Source of the DNA: Raphanus sativus
Lineage: Eukaryota > Streptophyta > Magnoliopsida > Brassicales > Brassicaceae
Reading direction: 5' to 3'
Assembly: GCF_000801105.2 (NCBI RefSeq)
Contig: NC_079512.1
Coordinates: 1,612,263-1,676,262 of the forward strand
DNA: 64,000 nt
The number at the start of each line of letters is the position of its first letter. The stretch's first letter is position 1. The notes under the pieces were generated by a model. That model had not been told where the DNA came from, did no database searches, and saw only the letters and a program-made list of their open reading frames with translations. The translations under genes and the position numbers were made by a program. Positions 24,759-36,300 of the stretch are shown in pieces.

Positions 24759-25800
24759 CGTTAAGGGTTTTGATTTGTTCCTCCAGGCTTTTTTTAAAAA
24801 AAATTATCTTCACCCTCTTTTTGACGGAGAAGTTACAGAAATGAAAATTTTAAAATAAATAAGGGAAAATAAAAATTCATAGAAGAAAGAAAGAAAGATA
24901 AATAAGAGAGAGGGAGAGTTTACATGAGGAAGAGGAGTGAAATCTCTAGGTGGAGGGTTTTATGGAGTTTAAAATAAAGAGTTTGTAAATACTTAAAATT
25001 TATTTTCATTTTTTTCTGGTGATGGATCTGCTTGTCCACCTCAAGGAGCCATTCTATAAATATTTATATTGTACTTTTTTCTCTCTTTACATATTTTATT
25101 AAATATAATTTGATTACCTTGTATCTGATATTTTTCCTTTGTTTGAGCCACAATGGAATCTTCATAATTTATTTATCCTTTATATTTTCAATATTTAACG
25201 ATTATATTTCATTTACAATATACTAACTTAGCACAATTTGTATACTGTAATAGTGATTTCGATTTGATTACACACTAACCTATCATCAAAAATAATTCGT
25301 ATTAGATTTAGATTTATATTATTCGTATTATTATAAAGTAAATAATGGTGTTTCATATTTTAACTTGATTTAGATTTGTATATATATACCAATGTGGGGT
25401 TGACTGGCAAAAACTGTAGATACTGCAGAAAACAATATTTATTTCTAAAGCCATTATTGTAAATCATACGGTAAAAATATTTAAAAAGAAATATATTAGT
25501 TTTAGAAATCAGTGTTTGAAAATAAATTTACGGCAAAAAATTAAAGTCACAACAAAAAAATTTATAGTCTAATTTCTAGAGCAAAAAATAAAAATAAAAA
25601 TCCTTACCAATAAATCCATGTAACAATGTAACAGTTATAATATCATAAACGAGATGAAGCAAAAATTTTTAAACAAAATATTTTTTCTTAAACTAGCCTA
25701 TAATATAAAATGGAAGGAGTATTATTTTTTAGATGTGCAGTTATGTGATTGATTCTAGTTGACACTCATAAATTTTTTTACTAGAAGAAGGTTATTTATT
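24759..25800. other. DF1 upstream region and AT-rich intergenic
   Basis: 24759-24960 is the probable DF1 promoter and 5' UTR. It is purine-rich on the plus strand (a GAAAGAAAGAAAG run at about 24885), i.e. CT-rich in the gene sense. The rest is AT-rich with nothing recognised. Confidence 0.4.
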
Positions 25801-27559
25801 AGGGAAAATTGCCAAAACGGAACAAAAATTCAGCATGGTTGTCCCTATAGTATAAAACTATCATTTAGTTGTCATTTTAGTATAATTTCTTTCATAATCC
25901 CAAAACTAACCCTTGATTAATCTAATTAAACACATTAAATTAATAGAATTTTTAAAAAAATAATTAAAACGTTTAAAAAGGGAAAATAAAATAAAAACTT
26001 TTATTTTTTTTAATAAAAATAAATTTTGTAAAACTTAATAAAAATAAAAAAAATAATTTACAAATTTTTTAAAAAAAAACGTTAAATCAACCTAATAAAA
26101 AACAGTTAACAAATTTTTATTTTTTTATAAAAGTTTAAAATGTTTGTAAACTTTTTAATTTTATCAAAATTTTTAATGAAAAAAATTAAATGTATTTTTA
26201 TAAAGTTTGTTTAAACTTTTTATTAAAAACTTTTTGTAAAGTTTTATTTTATTTTTATAAAATTTACAAATTTTATATAGTTTGTTTAAAGTTTTTATTA
26301 AACACATTAAACTAAAAGAATTTAAAAAATAATAATTAAAAAGTTTTAAAAAGGGAAAATAAAATAAAACTTTTAAAATTTTATTTAATAAAAATAAACT
26401 TTGTAAAAATAATTTACAAATTTTTTTAATAAAAACGTTAAATAAACTTATTAAAAATTTTTTACAAAGTTTTATTTTTATAAAAAGTTTAAAACTTTTT
26501 AAATAAAATTGTAATTAAATAAAAATTTAAAATTTATAAAATAAAAATAAAACTTTACAAAAAAATTAATAAAACTTTAAACTAACTTTATAAAAAGAAA
26601 CATTTAACAAAGTTTTATTTTTTATAAAAAGTTTAAAACGTTTGTAACCATTTTAATTTTATCAAACTTTTTAATAAAAATATAAATTTTAAAAATGTTT
26701 TTAATAAAATAAAATTTGTAAACTTTATAAAGTAAAAATAAAATTTTACAAAAAAATGCACCTAATTTCAAAACACCACATGTTGTATAGATATGTATCA
26801 TAGTGAACAAGAGTTTGTGAAAAAAACAAAAGAAAAACTATGGAAAAACCATAGATTAATGAATAAGACAAGGGAAAATCATTTTTTAAAAAAAATTGAC
26901 AAGCAAAATCGAAAATAACACGTTTTAGGAAGTTAGAATATTTTTAGAAGATTTTTAGAATATTTCCATAACTGAAATTTTCATTAATTTTCGCAAAAAT
27001 CAGGTAATCTTATCCGTAGAAGGCGCATTCTAAAAGTTTAGAATATTGACAAAAATCCAGAACACGCATTCTACTTTTAGTAGATGGAAGAGTACATTTT
27101 AGAAAACACATTCCGCGAAATTTAGAATACTTAATAAAAGTAGAAAATGCTTCCGGACGAAAAGTAGATAGCTTTAGGATTAGTAGAATGCGCATTCCAC
27201 TTTTTTAGAAAATTAGTAAATAGTAGAATGTATGTTCTAAAAATAGTAGATGAACATGTTTATTTTAGAAAACGCTTTCTACTATACCATTTTCTGTAGA
27301 AGGCACATTCTACCTTTAGTATAACGTATTTTCAAATTCTTATTTATCAACTTTTTGAAAACAAAAAAAATATCAGCATGTGTATATTGGTGTTTTATTA
27401 ATTGTTTGTATTTTTAATATTTTTTTGATTCACAAAAGTATTTATTTCATTAGTTTTCAGAAATACAAAGGGTAAAAAGGAGAAAAATTGGACAAAAAAT
27501 GATTTATACCAAAGGGACAACACCCTTGTTTTTTTGTTCTCTATTAGCAATTTTCCCTA
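25801..27559. mobile_element. 1.76-kb non-autonomous TIR element (MULE-like)
   Basis: AGGGAAAATTGCCAAAACGG at the left end is mirrored at the right by CAATTTTCCCT, and the inverted similarity extends about 50 bp (GAACAAAAA ... TTGTCCC). ATTTATT flanks both sides (left ending 25800, right starting 27560), a 7-bp or slightly longer target duplication. There is no transposase. The interior has two parts: 25970-26760, AT-rich with TTTTTAATAAAAAC-type repeats in both orientations, and 26930-27320, an array of short imperfect palindromes. The long TIRs and target duplication suggest a Mutator-like element. Confidence 0.65.
26930..27320. repeat. Array of GTAGAATGCRCATTCTAC-like palindromes
   Basis: At least eight imperfect copies of a dyad of the form TAGAANNNNATTCTA, separated by 15-45 bases. 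Examples are GTAGAAGGCGCATTCTA (about 27017), AGTAGAATGCGCATTCCAC (about 27182), TAGTAGAATGTATGTTCTA (about 27222) and GTAGAAGGCACATTCTAC (about 27297). Related words recur at 56090-56400 and 56800-56900. Confidence 0.7.
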
Positions 27560-27837
27560 TTTATTACAGACATCTATTTAATAGCTGTGCATAAAGTCGG
27601 TGGTGATTATTACTTGTTTTTTGTTTGTCTAGCAAAATTCTCTGGGCATTAGAATTAAAGGGCTTTAGAATTATTTAAGTTTCATCAGATTTTTTTTTTT
27701 TGGTCAAGTTTCATCAGAAAATTAGGGTTTGAATTATGACCCGTAGAAGACTATTGGACTATTCCTAAAAAATCACTATTTTCAAGAGAGAGTTTTTTTT
27801 TCATTTCTTTTTGCAAAGAAATAATGATAAAATTATA

Positions 27838-28098
27838 CTCCCTCTGTTTCATAATAAGTGTCACTCTGAGCTCATTTTCTTGTTACACAAATAATGTCAC
27901 TTTACAATTCTAATGTTAATTATACTAACTTTCATCTGAAAATTAATTATAAACTGCATTGATTTTATAAATAATTTTATTTATCTAAAATACTATTGGT
28001 CAAAGAGGTATAATTAATTACAACTTACATATATTTCAACAACTTTTTTAATCTGTGTGAAAAATGTCACAACGACACTCTTTAAGAAACGGAGGGAA
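27838..28098. mobile_element. Stowaway-type MITE
   Basis: The left end CTCCCTCTGTTTCATAATAA and the right end, in complement TTCCCTCCGTTTCTTAAAGA, are inverted copies; GTGTC follows on both sides. TA flanks at 27836-27837 and 28099-28100. 261 bp, no coding sequence. Confidence 0.75.
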
Positions 28099-28122
28099 TA
28101 TATTTTATCAAAATAGGAACAT

Positions 28123-28303
28123 AATCTATTAATAAAATGTTATGTCCAAATATATATTTCATTTATTTAATAGACTATTATATTAAATTAAACTAATACT
28201 AAAAATATAGTTACAAAAAAACTCAAATATTAAAACTAAAATTTTCAAAAGTAGTTAAAACAAAAATATACTCGTCCTTTGAAAGGGCGAATCAAAATCT
28301 AGT
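28123..28303 (+). mobile_element. Short Helitron-like fragment
   Basis: Ends in CCTTTGAAAGGGCG, a small hairpin, then AATCAAAATCTAGT with CTAGT at 28299-28303, as in AtREP-type Helitron 3' ends. A possible 5' signature TCTATTAATAAAATGTTATG starts at about 28123. Confidence 0.45.
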
Positions 28304-29220
28304 TTTTTGTTAAATTTGAAAAAAAAACAATCATTATTTTTCATTCCTACTATTATCTATATTGTTCTTATAATGGTTATTAGTTAAATCCTTAGTGAGC
28401 AAACTACTCTATTGATACAAATAATCTAGAAGATTAGTTAAATAATTTTTTTCTTATAAATCAGAAGGTGTCTGAGCTTTCGTCCCAAATAATCCCCAGA
28501 TCCGGGACCAGCCGGAGATAGTAAAATTTTGAATCACCACTTAACTGTTAAAACGGAATTTTGATGCAGTTAATTTTAAGTGTAGGCTGTGTAGTCGAGT
28601 TTTCAAATGTTTACAAAATGCGTTTCTTGGAACATATTTTGGAATTCAGTGGCGGTAACTTACATATTATTTGGAATTACGATGCTGGCCCTAACGTGGA
28701 TCCCATTCCCACTGACCTTTAATCATTGAGGGTTATTTAGCTACCCCTGTGTTTCTAAATGTAAATTATTTTAGATAAAAGCATCAATATTAAAAAACTT
28801 GTTAGTTTTAAAATGTGGAATTTAATATATAAATCCTACCAATCATAAAAATATGTATTATTTTATTAGTTACACAATATTTAATATATAATTAAATCCT
28901 ACCAAGCATTGAGATGTGAAAGCAATATATATTTCAAAACAATTTTTTTTTCTAAAATTACTTACATTTAAAAGTAGAGGGAGTGTTATTTTCTTAGTTG
29001 AACATTTAGATTTACAATTAATATACTAATATACATCCTGATTAGTGATCCGGATTTGTTCCCCCCACCTCTCATATTCACAAAGATTATTCTAATATAA
29101 ACAAGTACTGATCGCCCACTCTATAAACACGGCCTTGATTATTAATAATTTTATGTAATATTGTGGTATTTTGTTTGTAGTTTAATATTTAATTATGCAG
29201 TTTTATTTATAATTTTATTT
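28304..29220. other. Intergenic, nothing recognised
   Basis: AT-rich. A GC-richer patch at 28470-28520 and 28670-28720 does not resemble a known gene. Confidence 0.35.
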
Positions 29221-29750
29221 TAAAAATAGAATTAGACAACAAGAATATTATAAAAGAAACGTAATAATTTTGTTTAAAAGGGTACATGAAGACATAATTT
29301 TGTTTAAAAGGGTACAAAAGAAGTTTAATAATTTTTATTGTGTTATTTCTTCATGTATCCTTTAAAAAAAATTAAGTTTCTTTTGTAATATTTTTGTTGT
29401 CTAATTACAGTTTTAAAATAATATACATTTTATTTTAATTTTTTTATTTAATTTATGTGTAAAACTTGAATTTATAAAAAAAAATCTGAAACAATTATGA
29501 GATATAAACTTTAAGAATTAAAATGATAGACAAAAATAATATTTAAGAATCATAAATGTGATATGTAATTAATTGTAAGGATCAAATGGAAAATAAAAAG
29601 ATGAAACTTCAAATTTGAAGTTTTGAATAGTGAAACTTCAAATATGAAGTTTCACTCCACAAAACTCTAAATTTGAATGAAGTTTCTTTTTGGAGAGCAA
29701 AAAACTCTATATTTGAAGTTATAGAGTTTCTTTTGGAGATGCTCTAAATT
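29221..29750. mobile_element. MITE-like repeat ending GGAGATGCTCTA (copy 1)
   Basis: The right end is rich in AACTTCAAATATGAAGTTTC-like palindromic words and terminates TTTTGGAGATGCTCTA. The same sequence organisation recurs at about 34340-34733. The shared middle includes TTTATGTGTAAAA...TTGAATTTATAAAA and ATATGTAATTAATTGTAAGG. Left border approximate. Confidence 0.5.
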
Positions 29751-30713
29751 CGTAAAAACACATTCATACCATCTTCAATATTATTACATTTTCTATTATT
29801 GTTGTTGAGAACAAGTTATATATATATCTCCGAAATTTATATCTTCTTGTCATTGTTGAGAGCAAATTATTTGTGAGTCAAGCATGGTTACGAGAGTTGG
29901 GACATATAAGCATGGTTCAGTACTGACTTGTTTCTACTGAGATATATGTTTCAAGTCTCAGTACACACGATATGGAGGGAAAGAAATGGAAGGCGACATG
30001 GTGAGGCGCGCCAAACATCAGCTACCATCATAAGTTTCATTGATAAAGTGGTTTGACATAAAATATCATCACTCACTGGAGATAGGGGTCATCGATTTGA
30101 TAAGACCATTGCGGCCTGTTTTGCAGAGACGTCCTTTGTTTTTCTTTTAGCTAAGTTCTATATTTCAGAAGTACTAAATCAAGTGTTACACATGTTGTTA
30201 AAAAGTTTTTTTTGAGTGAATAAATTTAAAATTCTTGAAAAAATAATAAAAATCAACATTTATTTTATTTTTATTAACTTAAACTAAATTGAATGGAATC
30301 TACAACATAACAATTTAGTGGTCTAGTAAATAAAAGATCATAAAACCAAAAATCCAATTGAAAAGATGTAGATTATACGTTTTTTGTAATGAAAAATTTG
30401 TGTGTATCAATTGTTTAGCATTTTATATTTGAAAATATTTCTATAAGTTGTTTTTCTAAAAAAATAAAAAATTGTGATGTAATATATCTGGCTCTCTCAA
30501 AGCCCTTTTAAAAAAATATATATATATATATTGGCTCTCATTTTTATTTTGTTTCAAGCCCTCAATTTTTTTGCATCGGCCTGACTATGGAGTATTGACC
30601 GGTTTGAAAAGAAGAGTTATAATAGTATTAACTTCTTATCTCTCTGGGGTAATTGAGAAAAAAAAAAGAACAGTTACTATTGTCTTAGAAGTTTTTTGAC
30701 ATAAGATTAGCTT
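29751..30713. other. Intergenic with a non-repetitive island
   Basis: 29870-30130 has higher GC and sequence complexity than its flanks and holds a short run of codons including MEGDMVRRAKHQ. No product recognised; it could be a gene relic. Confidence 0.35.
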
Positions 30714-31430
30714 TAAGGGGAGTGTATTCAACCGAGAGTTTTAGGTGATTTGTATTAAAATGACAAATCCACTGTTATTCAATCATGAATTTTAAAAACT
30801 CATTTAAAATCCACTGTTATTGAACTTGACATTTCATAAAGTACTCTGAAATCCACTGTTATTGAAAATATTTTAAGTTGTGGAGTTTTAGGGGGTGTAT
30901 TCAACCGAGAGTTTGAGGTGATTTGTATTAAAATGACAAATCCATTGTTATTTAAACATGAATTTTAAAAACTCATTTAAAATCTATTGTTATTGAACTT
31001 GACATTTCGTAAAGTACTCTAAAATCCACTGTTATTGAAAATATTTTAAGTTGTGGAGTTTTAAAATTTTGAGGTGATTTTAGGGTGTTTGGGTGGAGTT
31101 TCTTAGTTAAAAAAATTAAAACTCAAATCTCATGGTTTTAGGTGATATTCTAGAGTAGTTTAACAAAAATTACCTAAATCTCTACAACTTATTAAAATCA
31201 TCTAAAACTCCATTAAAAATCAAATCACATCAAATGTTAAATTGAATACACCCCCCTAAAGTTTTGAAGTGATTTTAGGGTGTTTGGGTGGAGTTCCTTA
31301 ATTAAAAAAAATTAAAACTCAAATCTCATAGTTTTAGATGATATTCTAGAGTAGTTTAACAAAAATCACTTAAATCTCTGCAACTTATTAAAATCATCTA
31401 AAACTCCATCTAATCTATTAAAACTGAAGT
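30714..31430. mobile_element. PIF/Harbinger-type MITE A, split by a second copy
   Basis: The left end GGGGAGTGTATTCAACCGAG follows TAA. The element is interrupted at 30889 inside GGAGTTTTA and resumes at 31258 with AAGTTTTGAAGTGATTTTAG. The left part (30714-30889) and right part (31258-31430) align in order with the inner copy. The right terminus is missing here; a matching end occurs at about 33505-33541. Confidence 0.65.
30890..31257. mobile_element. PIF/Harbinger-type MITE B, inserted in MITE A
   Basis: Starts GGGGGGTGTATTCAACC and ends TTGAATACACCCCCC, a perfect-looking terminal inversion. TTA precedes and TAA follows, consistent with the 3-bp TWA target site of this superfamily. The interior is a close copy of element A. 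Confidence 0.7.
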
Positions 31431-31876
31431 ACAGATTGTACTTAACCCTTAGTTTTGCACAAAAATTACCAACCTATGCCACTCATCAAAACACTGTAGT
31501 TTTGCTATCACATTAATTAATTGAATTAATTTATTAACCCAATAAAATTGTACTCACGTTTCTTAAATCATTCCGTCCGGTAACAACTCTAATTAATTAT
31601 GTTCAACCATCACATACCTTATATAATTCAAAACCAATAATGAACCTTAACCATATATATATCGTTACTCTCTTTACTAAACCATTCCCTCTGGTACAGA
31701 ATCAAAATAATTATGTGGAACCTATAACCAAACGATTGATCATGATTAAGCTTCAGTTAATGTTTCTTCATAGCAAAACAAATCTGATTACCGATTTTAT
31801 TATATACCATTCAGACTTATGGATATCATTATAATTCTTTCTTTGTACTATATCAAAACTAAATATTATATTTACT
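31431..31876. other. Intergenic, nothing recognised
   Basis: AT-rich, no supported gene. Confidence 0.35.
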
Positions 31877-32568
31877 AGGGCTGGGCAAAAAACCTAGATC
31901 AAAAAAACCGAACCGAATCCGACCCGAAAAAGTAGTACCGTATCCGAACTAAAATTTATTAAATATCCGAACGGGTTCAAAATTTGGTTATTTATAGAAC
32001 CGAAACCAAATCCGACATGAACCGAAATATTTTGGATACCCGAATGTATCCGAAATAGATATATATACCTAAAATGTATTAATTATTTTTAGATTTAATG
32101 TATATTAAAAATATCCAAAATATATAAGATACTTTTTTAGTTTTCCAAAATACTTGAAAATATATACAAATAGTCAAAAAGTAAATGTCCAAAATAGCCA
32201 AACTGTACTCAAAACGCCAAAAATTCTTAAACAATCTATTGATTCTCTATCCAAATGTTCAAACCAAACTAATTTATATGTTAAGTTTAGGTATTTTGAC
32301 ATTTGTTATTCAAATTTATTTATAATATATTATGTTATTTATAGGTTTTGAGAAATTTAAAGTATATAATGAGTTTTCAATTTTTTAAAATAAATTAAAT
32401 GAGTTATCCAAACACGAACCGAACCCGCAAAGATCCAAACCGAACCCGAAACGAAATTTATAAATACTCGAATGAGACTGAAATCTTTGACCCCCAAAAC
32501 CCGAAACCCAAATAGATCAGAACCGAATCCGAATGGATACCCGAATGCCCACCCCTATTATTTACCTT
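31877..32568. mobile_element. TIR element rich in GAACCGAAT words
   Basis: The left end TAGGGCTGGGCA and the right end TGCCCACCCCTA are inverted copies. Dense CCGAACCGAATCCGACCC-like words lie at both ends, with an AT-rich middle. Similar in design to the element at 5614-6314. No transposase. Confidence 0.55.
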
Positions 32569-34060
32569 CCAAAACTCGATACTGTTAACTAATGGTTTCT
32601 AATTCTACGCAAACAACATTAAATGTAGGAAATTATAACACAATATTCTTCAATTCAAAAACAAAACAACATCCAAAGATTTTTTCCTATTTCTACTCTG
32701 TCAAAATACTCGAAACATGTATCTATTAATTAACACAATCAACATATTTTTTAAATAAAACACGTATTCCTTATCTACAGTGTGTATATTCGAATTTTAA
32801 TTATTGTATAATTAAAAGGAATGTGCATATTCTGTTTTGATTTTGCGTAACAATCAAAACTACCAAAAGATTGCGATTTATCCCATTAAACCTATCATTC
32901 ACATTGCCAAGTATATATATATATCATCTATCTTACAGAACAAAGTTCAATTTAACTTAAGTTGACACAAATTTTGTTATTCTAAATCTCTGGTTTTACA
33001 TTGTATTCTATAGCTATTTCTCCTTTTTTGTTTACTAATTACATTTTTTTCATTTGGTTTTTCGTGATTTGTTTTTTTTGGTTTACAAAAATATCATTAA
33101 AACTTTTGCGTTTATAAAATGATTTTAAACTTAACAACGATTCTTACATTCTGTTAAAACATTCAATTCACTATATTAATATATATTTTGTTACTGTAAA
33201 ATTAGTAAATCTTTTGCATAGTATTATTTGGTATGTAATAAACATTTCAATATAACTTATAGACTATGAAGAACATATGATATAGTGCGCCTACTATTAA
33301 CATTTCAATATAACTTATAGACTATGAAGAACATAAAAAAGAATAATATGATACATTGTGCCTATTATAAACACAAAATAATATGATTATCATATAAACT
33401 GAAAAATGTGTTTTGTACATATTATAATATGGAACTCATATTATTTTCAGACATGTGAAATTGTATAACATTTGGATGAGAAATAAATAGAAAAATTCAG
33501 AAAAATATATCACATCAAATGATAAATTGAATGCACCTCCTAAATAATTAACTCGGACGAAAAAAGAAAAAAAAAATTAACTCGGACGGAAAACCACACG
33601 TATACATGTGTACGCACACTGTACACACTCCCACAGTGCCACAAGTATAATGTGTGCACGGAAAATCACGGACACTCAAATACACACACACGAATATGGT
33701 GTCAGGCTGCATCTGTCTGATTTTTCAACGTGGCACCAACACAGAAGATCTGGTTTACACTTTTACCAATAGATTCGAAGAGTTTAGTTTAGTTTTTTTT
33801 TTTTTTTTGCTAAAAAATCCATAAGTTTTCAAAGTAAAACAAATATTAAAAATCAATATCTACAAAAACGAAGTAAATCACAAAAACTAAAAAATTTAGA
33901 CATGAAACTGATCTGCTCTGACTTTTATACATATATATATATAATAATATATAAGTTTAGTTTAGTTTTTTTTTTGACTAAATTCTACAAATTAAAGCAT
34001 GAGAAAAATTCGAAGAGTTTAGTGGTGAACTGTATCTATAAAAACATTTATAAAAGGACA
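32569..34060. other. Intergenic with small tandem duplications
   Basis: 33242-33335 holds two copies of a segment containing CATTTCAATATAACTTATAG and GACTATGAAGAACATA. The right end of a MITE A-like element lies at about 33505-33541 (AAATTGAATGCACCTCC followed by TAA). 33590-33740 is a non-repetitive, GC-richer stretch without a recognised product. Confidence 0.4.
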
Positions 34061-34735
34061 TTTTTAAAGTGTGCAAAACTTCATATTTGAAATTGAGTTA
34101 GTTTTCTCCAAAAACAAAATTTCAAACTCAACTTCAACAACATTTATATTTTACGCTATAGTCTTTTTGTTTATCTTAATTAATTCAAATTTATAAAATA
34201 AATAGCACATAAATGAAAACATTATTAGCAATATCAATTTATAAAATACTACACTAAAATATAAAGTCCTAGCTAAAAATATATAACTAAATATTAAATA
34301 AAGAGTAAAATATCAAATTATTATATAAAACTATTTTCATAATACTCCATATCAATTTGTTAAGTTTCTGTTTAATATTGTTGTTTTCTAAATCTAGTTT
34401 TAAAATGTTTTATTTTTTTTCATTTAATTTTATGTGTAAAAATTAAATTTATAAAAGCAAAGTTGAAATTATGATATATTATTTTTGAGGATTAAAAATA
34501 TAAATGATAAAAAATTTAAGAAACATAAATATAATATGTAATTGTAAGAACCAAAATACAAATAAAAATATGAAACTTAAAATTTAAAATTTTGAGTAGT
34601 GGCACACTATATTTGAAGTTTCACAACTAAAACTTTAATTTTAAAATTTTGAAATTCTTTTTTTTTAGAACAAAATCTTCATATCTGAAGTTATAAAATA
34701 TATTTTATAAAACATATTTTGGAGATGCTCTAATA
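34061..34735. mobile_element. MITE-like repeat ending GGAGATGCTCTA (copy 2)
   Basis: Second member of the family seen at 29221-29750. It carries TATTTGAAGTTTCACAACTA near the right end and terminates TTTTGGAGATGCTCTA at about 34734. Left border approximate. Confidence 0.5.
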
Positions 34736-36300
34736 ACTTCTAATTTTCTCCATGCAAACTAGCATATAGATATTAATATATGAGACAATCAATTACATTA
34801 TAGAAAATACACTAGAAAAGCAAGAAGAGATATGTTTTATTCTAAAAATAGCGCATAAAGATAAACATTTCTAAATTATCACTAACTAAAATTTAAAATA
34901 GTTTTATTTTATATTTGAATTTAGTGATTAGAATTTAGATTTTAATATTTAAGGGATGCAGTTATGATAAATGTTAGTGTTTAAAATAGTTTAATCATTT
35001 TACCTTTTAATTAATGTTATTCAGGGAATCGTTTTCTTAATGTATTATTTTTTATACTTTGTGTGCTATCTAAAGAAATAATCTAAAATATATGTCAGAA
35101 TATATTTCCATTTTGTACAAAGCTGATTGAGGTATCCACCACCATTTATTATATTTTAAAATCTTCTTCTTATTAGTAACTATTTTATTTTTTAAGTTAA
35201 TATAAAATCTTTACATTTATGTAAGTGTTATATACTAGTTTTTAAAATACTTGCGATAAATCATGGACTGAAACTCATAATAATTTCTAAAACATGCATG
35301 TAACCAAATATCAAATCAGGTTTTTTGATCTATACAATAAATATTTTACTACTCTCAGCCTGATTATTCTAATAATATATTATATTTAAATAACAATATG
35401 ACCTGTTGATATATGTGTGATCCAACTATTTTAATACAATTATTAAAAAAATTTATTAATCATTTAGAAAAATATTATACAAAAACATAAATATAACTAA
35501 AAGCACAATAAAAATTAAACTTATAAAAAATGTAAAACAAAAATATACCCGCTCAAAATCTAGTTGACTATTAGAACAACATCAATTGGCATAAGTACAC
35601 AGACATCTATTTTTTTCTCTATATGCACGCATGGTACGATTTAGGTGTGGTTATTTTCGATTTATACAACTGAATAAATTCTATGCGGTGTTGACTTGCT
35701 TAGTTAATACTATCCTAGTTCCATAAAATAAGATTTTCTAGAGTTTTCACGTTTATTAAGAATATAATAAATGTATATAACTTAATTTACTATTTATTTT
35801 TCTATACACTTTCCAATAACTATCCACCAATAAAATTTAATTAAATTGAATATTCACAATTAGTATTTCTCAAAAATATAAAAAGGACATTAAAATATAG
35901 AAAATCTATTTTTGTGAAACAAGAATAAAATCTAAAAATCTTACTTTCGGAAATTTTTCGGAAATGGGGGAGAGTAAGAACGACTAAACCTTGATATAGT
36001 GCGAATGTGAATGGTTGGCCTAAAGCACAAAAAAAATTATGTGGCCTCTTATAAAAATACCAACAATAAAATAGTAACAACCAACCAATACAAAAAATAT
36101 ATAAATTCATAGAATGGTAAAAGTTAAAACTATTTTGGTCATATGGAGGATCGAATTACAGTATGCTAACTCAAATCAACCTAATAAACCATTTGAACTA
36201 ACTAACACTCAAAGATATGTGGCCTTAATTTTCTGTTTGTCTCCTGTGGCCTAAAACAGATGCTTTAGCTGCCTGGTATCATGACTCTGGCTTCGTCCTA
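34736..36300. other. AT-rich intergenic with a Helitron-like 3' end
   Basis: ATACCCGCTCAAAATCTAGT ends at 35564 and resembles an eroded Helitron 3' end of the 28303 type. At about 36145-36215 a box-B-like TAATTCGATCCTCC (minus strand) with weak box-A-like sequence may be an old SINE relic. No gene. Confidence 0.35.

Noticed and set aside
26930..27320. Possible CRISPR-like array of spaced repeats
   Set aside because: The units are imperfect palindromes with irregular spacing in a plant nuclear transposon; no array regularity, leader or cas genes.
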